64,000 nucleotides of DNA, taken from assembly GCA_903919145.1 (NCBI GenBank), contig CAIXGW010000145.1, positions 1 through 64,000 of the forward strand, given 5' to 3'. Position 1 is the stretch's first letter. Each line of letters opens with the position of its first letter. Of this stretch, positions 26,929 through 36,766 are shown in pieces. The position numbers and the translations under genes were made by a program. Source of the DNA: an uncultured Myxococcales bacterium (GTDB taxonomy: Bacteria > Myxococcota_A > UBA9042). The notes beneath the pieces were generated by a model. That model was not told the DNA's origin and searched no databases. It saw nothing but the letters and a program-made list of their open reading frames with translations.

Positions 26929-27061
26929 CCGCCAGAGCGTGCCCTCGCTTTGGCAACACGCTGAGAATCCGTAGCCGCTGGGCTGGCTCTCATGCAGTGG
27001 TGGCGAGCAGGCCGCCACCGCCCGTCCCAGCAGAGGGGACGCACCAACGCGAGGAGATTTC

Positions 27062-27448
27062 ATGGCCACCAAGACCCTGACCCTGACCACCGACAATTTT
27101 GAGGCCACCGTCAACCAGCCGGGCATTGTGCTTGTGGACTGGTGGGCAGAGTGGTGCGGTCCGTGCCGCATGTTTGCCCCCATCTTTGAGGGTGCGGCGG
27201 CGCGCCACGGCGACGTGACCTTTGGCAAGGTCGACACAGAAGCCCAGCCCGAGCTCGGCGGCGCCTTTGCCATCCGCTCGATCCCCACACTCATGGCGTT
27301 TCGCGACGGCATCTTGGTGTTTGAGCAGGCGGGCGCCTTGCCGGCCCAGGCCGTGGACGAGCTGCTGCGCCAGATCCGCTCGCTCGACATGGAAGTCGTT
27401 CGCGCCGAGATCGCCAAGCACGAAGCCGCTCAAGCGCCAGCGGGCTGA
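27062..27448 (+). CDS. trxA: Thioredoxin
   Basis: A 128-residue thioredoxin-fold disulfide reductase of the cytoplasm, with no signal peptide. The active site WCGPC is at residues 31-35, preceded by VDWWAE (the buried Asp of thioredoxin is present), and the cis-proline loop is SIPTLMAF. It is about 18 residues longer than E. coli TrxA because of a charged C-terminal helix (VVRAEIAKHEAAQAPAG). The ATG has GAGGAG seven bases upstream. It is convergent with the large TPR gene, with a hairpin between the two stops. It could be one of several thioredoxins in the genome, so the symbol is by domain, not by orthology. Confidence 0.85.
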   Translation: MATKTLTLTTDNFEATVNQPGIVLVDWWAEWCGPCRMFAPIFEGAAARHGDVTFGKVDTEAQPELGGAFAIRSIPTLMAFRDGILVFEQAGALPAQAVDELLRQIRSLDMEVVRAEIAKHEAAQAPAG

Positions 27449-27453
27449 GCAAA

Positions 27454-27482
27454 GACCTGGCAGTCTTCTTTCCGCCCAGGTC
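27454..27482. terminator. Hairpin between convergent trxA and TPR genes
   Basis: GACCTGG (27454-27460) pairs perfectly with CCAGGTC (27476-27482) around a 15-base loop containing TCTTCTTT. Its location between two convergent stops suggests a bidirectional terminator, although neither side has a clean T-run. Confidence 0.4.
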
Positions 27483-27490
27483 CCGACAGC

Positions 27491-30400
27491 CTACGGCATG
27501 AACTCGATGGTGGTCTTCAGGCCGTCCACGCGCTTCTTGAGCTCCTTGAACAGCGAGTGCTTGGCGCCCACAGTCTCCTGGGACTTCTGGCAGATCTCCA
27601 GGGCCTGCTGCAGCTCGGGCTTGCCGTTGGTCAGCACGCCCATGGCGATGACGCAGCGGTTGTAGTGCAACTCTGGCCGGGTGTCCTTTTCAGCAGCGGC
27701 AGACAGGGCTTCCAGCGCTTCCTTGGCTTTGGCCGGGTCATCCGACTGCCGCCGCAGGGCCACCGGCCTGGTCACCAGCGCCCAGTAGTTGCTGGGGTCG
27801 CGCTTGAGCACTTCGTCTAGCAGGCGCACCGTGTTGTCAAAGTCGAGGTAGCGCACGGTCACGGCGGCGGCGTTAAGCAGCGGCTGAATCTGGCTCTGAT
27901 CGACCTTGGCGGCCTCTTCCAGCGCCACCAGGTACTCGCGGGTCATGCCCAGAGCCAGGTAGCTCGAGGCCAGAATCATCCACAGATCAGAGGACTTCTT
28001 GAGCTCTGGGGCGTTGCGCAGCGCGTAGGAGCAGACAAACAGCGTCTCGCGGTGCTGCCCCAGAGCGCTGTGAGCCATCGCCAAGCGGATAAAGGCCTTG
28101 CTCAGATCGGGGTTGGCCGCCGGCTCGGTCTCTGGCGCTGCCGGCTTGGCCGCTGCGGATTCGTCTACGGCGGCGCCGGTCGACAGGTCAAAGAGCTGGT
28201 AGCGGGTGTCGCGGATGGCTTCCGTCGGCTTGCCCACGTCGCCCGGCTTCCAGGCCACCGCCTCGACCATGAACTCTTTGATGTCGGTTAGGTCGGCAAA
28301 CTTGGGATCCAGGGTCTTGAGGTTGTCTCGCGCTTCAGCCCAGTAGCTGTCAAAAGCAAAGATCTCAGAGGCTTTCTTGAGCGCCTCGCGGTACCTTTCT
28401 TTGGCCTTGTCAAACAGCGGCGTCGCTTTCTCGGCCACCTGGCCCTGCCACTCGGTCTTGAGCTCGTCTGTCTTGAACTGGGGCGGCGGCGGCAAGTTCT
28501 TGATGCTGGTGGCCAATTCCTGCCAGATGCGCCCGCGGCGGCTGGCTGCAGCAGCGACCCACTTGGGATTCTTGGCGCCTTCGGCTTCGGCGTACATTTG
28601 CTCAGCGGCCTTGACCTTGTCGGCCTTGTCAGCCAGCAGCTTCTGCGCGGCTTCGAGGTTCTTGGGGTTGCCCTTGAGGGCGCGGACCTTCTCAAACTCC
28701 AGCTCGCCCTTCATGAACAGCGCCTGCACCAGCGCATCGCGGCCAACTTGCGGCAGCTCAACCAGCTTGCCCGACGACGCCAGCGCTTCGCCGGTCTCAA
28801 TGACTTTCTTGTACAGCGCCAGGCCCTTGTCTCCCATGCCGAGCTTGAACTGCGCCGTGCCGGTGTTGGCCTGGGCGGCCATCTGCAGCTCGGTCGGAAT
28901 GGCTTCGCTGCGCTTCATGAACTTGTCAGATGCGCGGATGACACCCTTCCAGTCGCTCTTGTTGATGTACTGGACGGTCACGTTGTAGGCCACTTCGGCG
29001 GCGCGCTTGTCTTTGGCAAAGGTCTGCAGGAACAGCTCGCCGTCTTCGACCACCTTGTCGTAGTCGCCGAGCAGCTCGCGGTAGCGGGTGGCAGTGGCCA
29101 GGGCCTGCGGTACCTTCTCGTGGGCCGGGTAGGCTTTGACAAAGGCCTCAAAGCTCTCTGCCGCCATGCGGAAGTCGGCCGACTCTCGATAGATTTCGCC
29201 AATCTCAAACAGAGCCTGTGGCGCCCGCTTGTCGGCGCCAAAGTTGGTCGCCAAGTTGCGGTAGACTTCTACGATCTTGTCGCGCTTCTTGGCCTGGCGA
29301 TAGAAGCGGGCGGCGCCAGACAGGGCCTGGGCGGCCTTGTCGGCAGCTTTGTCTTTGAACGCAGTAGCATAGGACGTCAGGCACTCGGCGGCCTTGACCG
29401 GCTGGTCCTTGAGCTCGATGCAGCGGTTGTAGTCTTCGTTGGACTTGAACTCAGTCACCGTGGTGCCCAAGGCGCCCTGGTTGAAGCGCGGGTCCTTGAT
29501 CAGCTTGTCGACCCACTCGCGCAGGCCCTTGCCGTCCTGGCCAAGCCACAGGGCCGACACCAGCAAGCGCGCGCCGTCATAGGCATATTCGTGGGCGGCG
29601 TAGCGGGTCACAAAGCGGCCGAGCATGGCGGCGGACTTGTCAAACTGGTTCTTCTGGTAGTACAGCCGGCCCGAGATGAACATGGCCTTGGGCACGTCTT
29701 CGTCTTCGACCTTGTTGCGGTCGGCGGTGTCGATGTAGCGCTCGCAGGCCTTGGCGACGCGCTCTTCTTCCTTGGTCAGCGGGATTGGCCGGGTGTCGGC
29801 GGTGTCGTCCGCCTTGGTGCTGGTCTCGGCCGCCAGATCCTGCAGGTTGATGTAGCAGACCAGCGCGCGGTGCGCCGACGGTTCGGCGTACTTGCCGGCC
29901 GGCTCCAGATCGATGACCCGCTCGTACATCTCGGCCGAATCGCTCCAGCGCTGCAATTGGTACAGGGCCAAGGCGTGGTTGTAGAGCATGGTGTAGGCGT
30001 TGGCGCCCTTGATGAAGTGGTCGCCGTAGACGCGGTAGACCTTCTCGGTGCCTTCCAGGGTCGCCACGACCAGCGTGCGCTGGTACTCGATGTGCCAAGT
30101 CGAGGCGATCTCAGCCAGCAGCGACTCCAGGTCGGCCATCTTCTTGTCGCTGCCCTTGAAACCAAGCTTGAGGGCGTTGGACACCAGGATCGCCGACTTG
30201 ACGGTCTCGTTCATGTCATGCAGGCGGTAGCTGTTGTCGAGCCGCAGCGCGATGTAGCGCAGCATTTCCTTGTCGTCTTTGGCGAACTCGATCAGCTGAT
30301 CGACCACGTCATTGGACTTGGTAAACTGGCCGATCTCGGCAAAGTACAGCGCCATCATGTCCAGCAGCATGCTCTCGCTGCCCGGGGCAACCCGCTTGAA

Positions 30401-31516
30401 GAACGCCAGGGCTTCCTTGGGCTTGCCAATTTCAGCCCAGGCGCGCACCAGGTACTTGCCGGCGTCTTCCACAAAGGTCACGCGGCCGCGGGCCTCGTTC
30501 TTGCTGTAGTCGAGCACGCGGATAAAGCTCTTGACCGAGTCTTCCCAGCGCTGGGTGTTGTACTGAACCCAGGCGATGTAATACAGGCCCCAGCCGTAGA
30601 CGGCCGAGTCCGGAAAGTCCAGAACCCGGGTGTACCACTTGAGCGCCTCGCCGCCGTTGTTCTTGCTGAAGTAGTAGTTGCCAATGCCCAGGTAGGCGTC
30701 TGGCACATAGTTGGACTTGGGCGTCTTGCGCACCAGTCGCATGTAGGCGTCCACGGCCTCGCCCGGGCGCTCTAGCTCGCCCAGGTGGTAGCCCAGCGAG
30801 TACAGGACTTCGTCCAGCTTGGCGAATTTGGGAAAGGCCCGCTCGATGCGCTTGAGGTGGTTGATCACGTCGAGCTTGGCGGCGCGGCCTTGTTCCAGCA
30901 GGTTCTGCTGCGCCAACTGGCAGCGGCGCTTCTCTGCAGCGTCTTCTGAAGAGTTGATGCAGACTTCTAGCTTGACGTCGTAGGCTTCCAGGTCGTAGGC
31001 CAGGGCGCGGTCCCACAGCACGTAGCTGATCTCCAGCAAGGTGTCGGCCTCGGTCTCCGATCCCCGCTCAATATCAAGCAATTCTCGCAAGATGCTCAGC
31101 TCGTCGTCAATGTCCTCTACGCTGGACCGCTCGCGGCTGCGGCGCTGCTCGGGGCCGCCGGGTCCGACTTTGGCCTTTTCTTTCTTGGCATCCTTCTTGT
31201 CGGCGCCGGCCTTGGGGTCCTTGGCGTCTTTGGAGTCCTTGGCGCGCTTGAGCGAGATCGCCTCTTCGGCGGCAACCCCGGAGTCCTTGGTCTCCTTGAC
31301 TTCTTTGCCGTCCTTCTTGGCGTCTTTGGTGTCCTTGGCGGTCTTGGGTTGGGCAGCGGCGGGCTCACTGCCGGCCAGCGAGCCCAGCGCCAAGCACCAA
31401 GCAGCCAGGGCGGCTGCGGTGCGGCGGGCGGCGCGCGGCGTCGGGGTCAGTGGGCGGTGGGATGTCATGGCAGGGCTCAGCGCGGTGTCGCAGCTTTGAT
31501 GCAATTGATTGTTCAT
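27491..31516 (-). CDS. Very large periplasmic TPR protein
   Basis: A 1341-residue exported protein. A basic N-terminus and hydrophobic stretch (about residues 30-53, ending AAAQ) is followed by ~70 residues of Lys/Asp/Ala low complexity (KDTKDAKKDGKEVKETKD and similar). The rest is helical repeats of TPR type, for example PGEAVDAYMRLVRKTPKSN, YVPDAYLGIGNYYFSKNNGG and a terminal SNYWALVTRPVALRRQSDDP. Large tandem TPR proteins of this kind are scaffolds; in myxobacteria some belong to the Glt/Agl gliding apparatus, but I cannot establish orthology. The start codon overlaps the stop of the upstream TPR gene by four bases (ATGA, 31513-31516) with GAAGGTGG upstream. The two genes are therefore translationally coupled and probably form one complex. 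Confidence 0.75.
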   Translation of the reverse strand: MNNQLHQSCDTALSPAMTSHRPLTPTPRAARRTAAALAAWCLALGSLAGSEPAAAQPKTAKDTKDAKKDGKEVKETKDSGVAAEEAISLKRAKDSKDAKDPKAGADKKDAKKEKAKVGPGGPEQRRSRERSSVEDIDDELSILRELLDIERGSETEADTLLEISYVLWDRALAYDLEAYDVKLEVCINSSEDAAEKRRCQLAQQNLLEQGRAAKLDVINHLKRIERAFPKFAKLDEVLYSLGYHLGELERPGEAVDAYMRLVRKTPKSNYVPDAYLGIGNYYFSKNNGGEALKWYTRVLDFPDSAVYGWGLYYIAWVQYNTQRWEDSVKSFIRVLDYSKNEARGRVTFVEDAGKYLVRAWAEIGKPKEALAFFKRVAPGSESMLLDMMALYFAEIGQFTKSNDVVDQLIEFAKDDKEMLRYIALRLDNSYRLHDMNETVKSAILVSNALKLGFKGSDKKMADLESLLAEIASTWHIEYQRTLVVATLEGTEKVYRVYGDHFIKGANAYTMLYNHALALYQLQRWSDSAEMYERVIDLEPAGKYAEPSAHRALVCYINLQDLAAETSTKADDTADTRPIPLTKEEERVAKACERYIDTADRNKVEDEDVPKAMFISGRLYYQKNQFDKSAAMLGRFVTRYAAHEYAYDGARLLVSALWLGQDGKGLREWVDKLIKDPRFNQGALGTTVTEFKSNEDYNRCIELKDQPVKAAECLTSYATAFKDKAADKAAQALSGAARFYRQAKKRDKIVEVYRNLATNFGADKRAPQALFEIGEIYRESADFRMAAESFEAFVKAYPAHEKVPQALATATRYRELLGDYDKVVEDGELFLQTFAKDKRAAEVAYNVTVQYINKSDWKGVIRASDKFMKRSEAIPTELQMAAQANTGTAQFKLGMGDKGLALYKKVIETGEALASSGKLVELPQVGRDALVQALFMKGELEFEKVRALKGNPKNLEAAQKLLADKADKVKAAEQMYAEAEGAKNPKWVAAAASRRGRIWQELATSIKNLPPPPQFKTDELKTEWQGQVAEKATPLFDKAKERYREALKKASEIFAFDSYWAEARDNLKTLDPKFADLTDIKEFMVEAVAWKPGDVGKPTEAIRDTRYQLFDLSTGAAVDESAAAKPAAPETEPAANPDLSKAFIRLAMAHSALGQHRETLFVCSYALRNAPELKKSSDLWMILASSYLALGMTREYLVALEEAAKVDQSQIQPLLNAAAVTVRYLDFDNTVRLLDEVLKRDPSNYWALVTRPVALRRQSDDPAKAKEALEALSAAAEKDTRPELHYNRCVIAMGVLTNGKPELQQALEICQKSQETVGAKHSLFKELKKRVDGLKTTIEFMP

Positions 31517-33132
31517 TTGCCACCTTCGCCCTGGTCCGCACCGCTGGCGCCGGCCTTGTCCAATTTGGCCCCGGCCTTGCCGCCGACCTTGGGCGCATCG
31601 GCCCCGGCGGCAGCGCGGCCCAGCTCCTTGGCAGTGCAGCGCGAGCGGGTGTCGTACGTGTAGCCGCCGAGCTCGTCGCGCCAGTAGGAACCGTCAAAAG
31701 GCCACACGATGTGCTCTGGGTCATCCTGACGCGGCGCGCTGACGGCCTTGGCGGTCTCGGCCATGTCTTGGCGCACCTGCTCGCTGAGCGAACCGCGGCG
31801 GGCTTTGAGCGACTCGTACTTGATTCGCAGGCCTTGGCGGATGATCTCGGTCAGATCTTCGCGGACGCGGGTCAAGCGGCGGCGGGCCAGGCCACCGGCT
31901 TCGGCGATCATCACGGCGCGCACGCGGCCCATGTCGGCCTTGAGCTGGGCGGCGGCCTTGGTGGCCGAGGTGTTGCGCTCTAGCTTCTCCAGGCCGGTCA
32001 TCTCGTCATTGGCTTGCACCACGCCGCCAAAGGCGCGCTGCAGGCGCTTGTCTGACAGGGCGACGTTGAAGATGCGCCGCAGCTGCGGGGTCAGCTGGGC
32101 CTTGTCTCGCGACAGGGTGAACAGGTAGTCGTAGAATTCGGCATCGGTGCGGGCGCCGGCCAGCTGGGCGTCCAGCTCTTTCTTGAGCGGCTTGTAGTCG
32201 CGCAAGAACTTCTGCACCGTCACCAAAGTCTCACTGAAGCGGCAAGTCCTAAAGAGAATCAGCGACTCCAGCACGCGCGCTTCGGGGTAGTAGCGGTCCT
32301 CAAAGAACGGCGAGTTGAGGGTGTGCAGCTGGCCGAGCACGCGATCGATGCGGCCAAGCTGAAAGTACGTCCAGCCGAGCTCGAACAAGGAGTCCAGCCA
32401 CGCCGAGGTGCCTTCGGCTACGCGATCGTAGTAGCGGCCGGCGGTCTCATACTGGCGCGCTGAGTAGAACAGCCGCCCCATCGACATGTTGGCCATATCG
32501 CGGTATTGCGGGTAAAAGCCTGGCGATCCCACCAATTCTTCAAAGCGCAGAATGTCGCGGAACGCCTCGATCGCCAGATCGTAGCGCTGCTGGACAACGT
32601 GGATGACGCCCAGCAGGTGGCGCGCTTTCAGGTAGGTCTCGCCGGCGCTGTTCTTGATCGGCTGCAGCTTCTGGGTGGCTTTTTCTAGCTCGCCGACGCC
32701 GTAGAAGTAGCGGCCGACCAAGAAGCGCACTTCATCGACGTCTTTCTTGTCGTGCAAGGCCTCTGGCGCATCGGCCAGGCGCTCCAGCGTGGCCAGGTCG
32801 CCGGGGACAGCTCGCTGGATCTGCACGAAGTAGTTGGCCTTTTCTTTGTAGAGCGGCGAGTCCTGCGGCACGACGGCGGTGTCAAAGCTGCGCAGGGCCG
32901 ACTGGTACAAGCCCAGAGCATGCAATACTTTTCCCAGCTCGACATTGGCTTCGGCGCGCTGGGGATCCTCAGGGCTGGCGGCCTCCAGCCACTCCTGCAG
33001 CTTGCTGAAGGCGTCATAGTACTTTTCGTCTTCAATCAAGGCCTTGGCGGCAGACAGTGCCCCACCCGCAGCCCAGGCAGGGGCCGCGGTCAGACAGCAA
33101 GCTGCTGCGACCAGGGCCAAGAAAAGTCGCAT
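31513..33132 (-). CDS. Periplasmic TPR protein, first gene of a coupled pair
   Basis: A 539-residue exported protein: MRLFLALVAAACCLTAAPAW signal peptide (cleavage near AWAA). About eight TPR-like helix pairs follow, such as AEANVELGKVLHALGLYQSA, RHLLGVIHVVQQRYDLAIEA and LFELGWTYFQLGRIDRVLGQ. A coiled region is rich in Arg/Glu. Near the end is VWPFDGSYWRDELGGYTY, an aromatic motif of a kind I associate with myxobacterial motility-type TPR proteins; this link is inference. The C-terminus is a Lys/Gly/Ala tail. The ATG at 33132 lacks a strong ribosome site, and GTG 33141 is an alternative. It overlaps the next gene by four bases. Confidence 0.72.
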   Translation of the reverse strand: MRLFLALVAAACCLTAAPAWAAGGALSAAKALIEDEKYYDAFSKLQEWLEAASPEDPQRAEANVELGKVLHALGLYQSALRSFDTAVVPQDSPLYKEKANYFVQIQRAVPGDLATLERLADAPEALHDKKDVDEVRFLVGRYFYGVGELEKATQKLQPIKNSAGETYLKARHLLGVIHVVQQRYDLAIEAFRDILRFEELVGSPGFYPQYRDMANMSMGRLFYSARQYETAGRYYDRVAEGTSAWLDSLFELGWTYFQLGRIDRVLGQLHTLNSPFFEDRYYPEARVLESLILFRTCRFSETLVTVQKFLRDYKPLKKELDAQLAGARTDAEFYDYLFTLSRDKAQLTPQLRRIFNVALSDKRLQRAFGGVVQANDEMTGLEKLERNTSATKAAAQLKADMGRVRAVMIAEAGGLARRRLTRVREDLTEIIRQGLRIKYESLKARRGSLSEQVRQDMAETAKAVSAPRQDDPEHIVWPFDGSYWRDELGGYTYDTRSRCTAKELGRAAAGADAPKVGGKAGAKLDKAGASGADQGEGGK

Positions 33133-33366
33133 ACGCCGCACCGCACCCAACGGGGTGACGGGCGATCTGGCTGTCAGGTCAAGATGATGCACGGCGGGTA
33201 GTCCTCGCACGGGTCTGAAACACCAGAGTATGGCGCAAATGTCGCCGCACTCCAAGCACCCCGGCCGGCCCAGCGTGACTTTGGGGCCCAGCGGCGTCAG
33301 CCCGGCGATGTCAGCCCGGCTGTCTCTGCCCAGGGATTGCAGTGGGCGGCGGTGGCGGACTGCAGG

Positions 33367-33434
33367 CGGCTCAGAACTGCAGACGGCTCAGAACTGCAGA
33401 CGGCTCAGAACTGCAGGCGGCTCAGAACTGCAGG
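33367..33434 (-). repeat. Four tandem 17-bp repeats spanning the stop codon of the outer-membrane protein gene
   Basis: On the + strand the unit CGGCTCAGAACTGCAGA (A or G last) occurs at 33367, 33384, 33401 and 33418 without gaps. On the minus strand each unit contains the last codons Leu-Gln-Phe and the TGA of the gene ending at 33422, so the end of the gene is reiterated three times downstream. Confidence 0.95.
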
Positions 33435-35086
33435 CGCAGGACGGCCTCTAGGCGGAATGCGGGATCGGCAGCGACACCGCCCAAGTTGTCCCAAGCGCTG
33501 CCCGGCAGCAGCACGGTGCCGCGCAGCATGCCCTGCACGCGATCGGCGTGGCGCCAGTGCAGCGACAGATCGGGTTCAATGCCCAGCAGATGGCCGTTGC
33601 CCGGGGTGGCGCCAGCGGAAGGCGCAAGGGCGGCCAGGACGCCACCTTCAAGGGCCAGATCGCGCTGGCCGCGGCCCAGCAGGTGGTAGCGCAGCGCCGG
33701 CCGCACATAGGCAGCGTTGGCCACGGCGCCGATCAGCTCGCGAAACAGCAGGGCATCGACCTGGTAGGCGCGGTGGAAGCGAAAGCCCAGCATCAGCGAG
33801 CGCGGTTCGCCGTCTGGCAAGCCGCCGATCTTGAAATTGCTGGTGTCTTGCACGCCAAAGCCGCCGTCGGTCTCGCCCGTAGCGCCGCCAGCGTCAAGCT
33901 TGAGGTCATAGGTGGGCATTTCCCAGGTGGTTTGCACGGCGGCACCAGCGCTGACCCAGGTCTTGGCGTCGGCAAAGTCGGTGATGTCGGTGCGCAGCGC
34001 GGTGCCGTAGTGGAACACGCCTTCGGTCTGCAGGCGCAGCGGCCGGCCACCCAGGGTGGTGCGCCAGTCCAAGGCGCCCTGAAACCAGTACAGCCTCAGG
34101 GTTCGCTGGGTCAGCAGCAGGCACTCGTCTGCGCAGGTGGGGTCGGCCATCTTGCCGGCAGGCGCGGCGTCGCGGGCGCTTTCCAGCTGCAGCGCCTGGT
34201 CTTGGCTCTGCCACAGCAGGGCGCCGGACCACTGCAGACCCTTGCCATCCTTGAATTTTCCGCCGCCCGCTTCAAAGTCGTAGCGGATGACGTCGGCGCT
34301 GTCTTGCAGGCCCAGGGCGGCGTTGTCGCTGTGCGGGATGCTGGTGCCCAGGATGGCGCCATAGGCATCGGCGCCGCGGCTGACCGGCCAGGTCGCCAAG
34401 TTGGCGCGGGCTGCGCTCAAGCGGATGCCAAACAGCTCGGCAGACAGCCGGACCTTGTCGACGTCGGACTGTGCGTCGGCGGTCAAGCCGTTGCCGTTGT
34501 TGCGAAAGATGCCAAGGCCAAAGTGATCGGCCATGCGGCCCACGTCGACATCAAGCAGTCCAAACAGCTTGGCGTGCATCCACGCCCGCCGCACGGCCAG
34601 CCCTGAGCGCCAGGGCCCCTGGCCCCAGTCGCCGCTGGTAAAGCGATCGGTGGCGCTGGCCACGGCTGGGTCGCCGCCCAGCAGGCCCCAGGCGTCGATC
34701 TGACTGTGGATGGTCGACCAGTCTCCCACTTGGATCGCTGGCTCCAGGCGCAGCCGCAGATCGCCAGACGGCATGTTGCCATCCAGGGGCAGGCTCTGCT
34801 GGTCGGCCGCGCCGTGGCGCAGACCCAGGTGCGGGGTCAGGGCGGCGTTGTCGCGGTCGATGCGTACGCCGCCCAGCAGATCGGCGCGGGCGCGCAGCTG
34901 GCCATGCCAGTCGAAGTGCACCAGGGGCTCGCTGTGCAGCGGCGGCACCGCGGGCAGGACCGGCGGCACCGCGGCGGCCTCGGCAGCCAGCGCCGGAGCC
35001 GCGGTCAGAGCCAGTGCGGCCAACGGCAGAGCCAGGCTGCTGCAGAGCCGCCGGCTTGCGCTGGAGTGGAGCGGGAAATCAGGCAA
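33422..35086 (-). CDS. Outer-membrane beta-barrel protein (TIGR04551-like), paralogue of the 7.5-kb gene
   Basis: A 554-residue exported protein. Signal peptide residues 10-35 (SLALPLAALALTAAPALAAE). From residue ~55 alternating strands run to a C-terminal LRLQF, and the terminal Phe is the classical BAM recognition signal. The conserved core reads DLRLRLEPAIQVGDWSTIHS, then RRAWMHAKLFGLLDVDVGRM with DHFGLGIFRNNGNG, matching the arrangement in the gene at 7535-9301. One CADEC pair of cysteines sits in a probable surface loop. The function is unknown; porin- or scaffold-like. The best start is TTG at 35086, with no ATG near the signal peptide and a weak ribosome site. It is followed downstream by the TPR operon and preceded by glmM. 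Confidence 0.6.
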   Translation of the reverse strand: MPDFPLHSSASRRLCSSLALPLAALALTAAPALAAEAAAVPPVLPAVPPLHSEPLVHFDWHGQLRARADLLGGVRIDRDNAALTPHLGLRHGAADQQSLPLDGNMPSGDLRLRLEPAIQVGDWSTIHSQIDAWGLLGGDPAVASATDRFTSGDWGQGPWRSGLAVRRAWMHAKLFGLLDVDVGRMADHFGLGIFRNNGNGLTADAQSDVDKVRLSAELFGIRLSAARANLATWPVSRGADAYGAILGTSIPHSDNAALGLQDSADVIRYDFEAGGGKFKDGKGLQWSGALLWQSQDQALQLESARDAAPAGKMADPTCADECLLLTQRTLRLYWFQGALDWRTTLGGRPLRLQTEGVFHYGTALRTDITDFADAKTWVSAGAAVQTTWEMPTYDLKLDAGGATGETDGGFGVQDTSNFKIGGLPDGEPRSLMLGFRFHRAYQVDALLFRELIGAVANAAYVRPALRYHLLGRGQRDLALEGGVLAALAPSAGATPGNGHLLGIEPDLSLHWRHADRVQGMLRGTVLLPGSAWDNLGGVAADPAFRLEAVLRLQF

Positions 35087-35295
35087 AGGGCGTCACCCGG
35101 GCGAAAGCCCGCGAGGGCCGGTAGTGTAGGGGCGCGCGCGCGTTCCGGCAACCGCACTGAGATCGATCCAGACAGCAAAGGGCAGAGCGCAGGCGGGCTG
35201 CAGCGGTGGTCGCTAGACGCCGCCGCGATAAGGGCCAAGGGTACGCGATATCAGCAAGGCTCTGCCATGGCCGCGCTGCGCCGCGCCGGCAGCGG

Positions 35296-36657
35296 TCAGG
35301 CGCCAATGGTCGAGCGAACCGCGTCGGCAATGCGCTCGGCCTGCCGCCGCACCTCGTCGGCGTCGCGCCCTTCGACCATGACCCGGCACTTGCGCTCGGT
35401 GCCGCTGTACCGGACCAGCACCCGCCCAGAGCCGATCAGGTCGCGCTCGACCTCGGCGATCAGCGCGGCCACGGCTGGCATGGACTGGATGGGCGGCTTG
35501 TCTTTGACCGGCAGGTTGATCAGCACCTGCGGCACGGTCTGCATCACCTGGACCAGCTCGCTGATCGGCTTTTGCTCGCGCACGGCGATGGCCAGCACCT
35601 GCAGGGCGGCCAGGACGCCGTCGCCGGTGGTGGCGTGATCGAGGAAGACCAGGTGCCCCGACTGCTCGCCCCCCAGGTTGTAGCCGCCCTTGCGCATGGC
35701 GTCGACCACCATGCGGTCGCCGACGTCGGTGCGGATGAGGCGCAGGCCGGCTTCGTTCAAGGCGATTTCTAGCCCAAAGTTGGACATGACGGTGGCCACC
35801 ACCGCCCCGCCGCGCAGCCAGCCCTGGGTTTGGCCGCGGGTCGCGCACAGCGCCATGATGTGATCGCCGTCGATCACCGTGCCGCGCTCATCGACCAGAA
35901 CCAGGCGATCGGCGTCGCCATCCAAGGCCACGCCGATGTGGCAGCCGTGTTCTACCACGGCTTTGGCCAGGTTCTCTGGATGCAGGGCGCCGCAGCCCTC
36001 ATTGATGTTGATGCCGTTGGGCTTTCCGCCGATGAGCACCACTTCGGCGCCCAGCTCTTCAAATACCATTGGCGCCAGCTTGTAGGCTGCGCCGTTGGCG
36101 GCATCCACGGCGATCTTCAAGCCATCCAGGGTCAAGTCGTTGGGAAAAGAGTGCTTGAGCTTGACGGTGTAGCGGCCCCAGGCGTCATCGACCCGGTAGG
36201 CCCGGCCGATCTCTGCGCCGTGGCTCAACGCGGCGTGGAGCGGCTCTGGATGGGCCAACAGGTCCTCGATGTGGGCTTCCATCTCGTCGGCCAGCTTGAA
36301 GCCGTCTTGGCCAAAGATCTTGATGCCGTTGTCGCCAAAGGGATTGTGCGAGGCCGAGATCACGATGCCCGCGTCGGCGCGCATGCCAATGGTCATGAAC
36401 GCAATGCCCGGGGTGGGCAGCGGGCCGACCACGTAGGCGTTGGCACCCACCGAGCACAGGCCAGCCACCATGGCGTTTTCAAACAGGTAGCCCGAGCGCC
36501 GGGTGTCTTTGCCAATCAGCACCCGCACCCGGTCGTGGCGACTCTGGCCGCGCATGAGCAGCCCAACGGCTCGCCCGATCTGCATGGCGTTTTCTGCTGT
36601 CATCACGCCGGCATTGGCTTGTCCGCGCACACCGTCTGTTCCAAAAAGCTTGGCCAT
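35296..36657 (-). CDS. glmM: Phosphoglucosamine mutase
   Basis: Converts glucosamine-6-phosphate to glucosamine-1-phosphate on the way to UDP-GlcNAc, and so feeds peptidoglycan and LPS synthesis. The 453-residue product is of normal length. It begins [12 protein letters not shown] and has the phosphoserine loop [20 protein letters not shown] (Ser103). It also has the Mg2+ loop VALDGDADR, the sugar-binding GGEQSGH and the phosphate-binding VRYSGTE. The TATA-less 5' side has GGAGGA eight bases before the ATG at 36657. A frame extending to 36735 is rejected because family and ribosome site agree on 36657. It is divergent from the EEP-family gene, with ~109 bp between starts. Confidence 0.95.
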   Translation of the reverse strand: MAKLFGTDGVRGQANAGVMTAENAMQIGRAVGLLMRGQSRHDRVRVLIGKDTRRSGYLFENAMVAGLCSVGANAYVVGPLPTPGIAFMTIGMRADAGIVISASHNPFGDNGIKIFGQDGFKLADEMEAHIEDLLAHPEPLHAALSHGAEIGRAYRVDDAWGRYTVKLKHSFPNDLTLDGLKIAVDAANGAAYKLAPMVFEELGAEVVLIGGKPNGININEGCGALHPENLAKAVVEHGCHIGVALDGDADRLVLVDERGTVIDGDHIMALCATRGQTQGWLRGGAVVATVMSNFGLEIALNEAGLRLIRTDVGDRMVVDAMRKGGYNLGGEQSGHLVFLDHATTGDGVLAALQVLAIAVREQKPISELVQVMQTVPQVLINLPVKDKPPIQSMPAVAALIAEVERDLIGSGRVLVRYSGTERKCRVMVEGRDADEVRRQAERIADAVRSTIGA

Positions 36658-36766
36658 GGCCTTGTTCCTCCCGCAGAGGCCGGCGACTCTAGCAGGGGCG
36701 GGCCCGTCGTTCCATACGAGCCGAGAGACCGACAACAGGGTCCGTCAGGGCAGTGGGGGAGTAACT

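Noticed and set aside
28598-30775. Long + strand frame opposite the TPR gene (725 residues)
   Set aside because: Antisense to a well-supported TPR gene; composition is biased and contains no recognisable domain.
33367-33434. 17-bp repeats considered as CRISPR or iterons of a replication origin
   Set aside because: No spacers, no AT-rich region or replication gene nearby; the unit contains the gene's own end.
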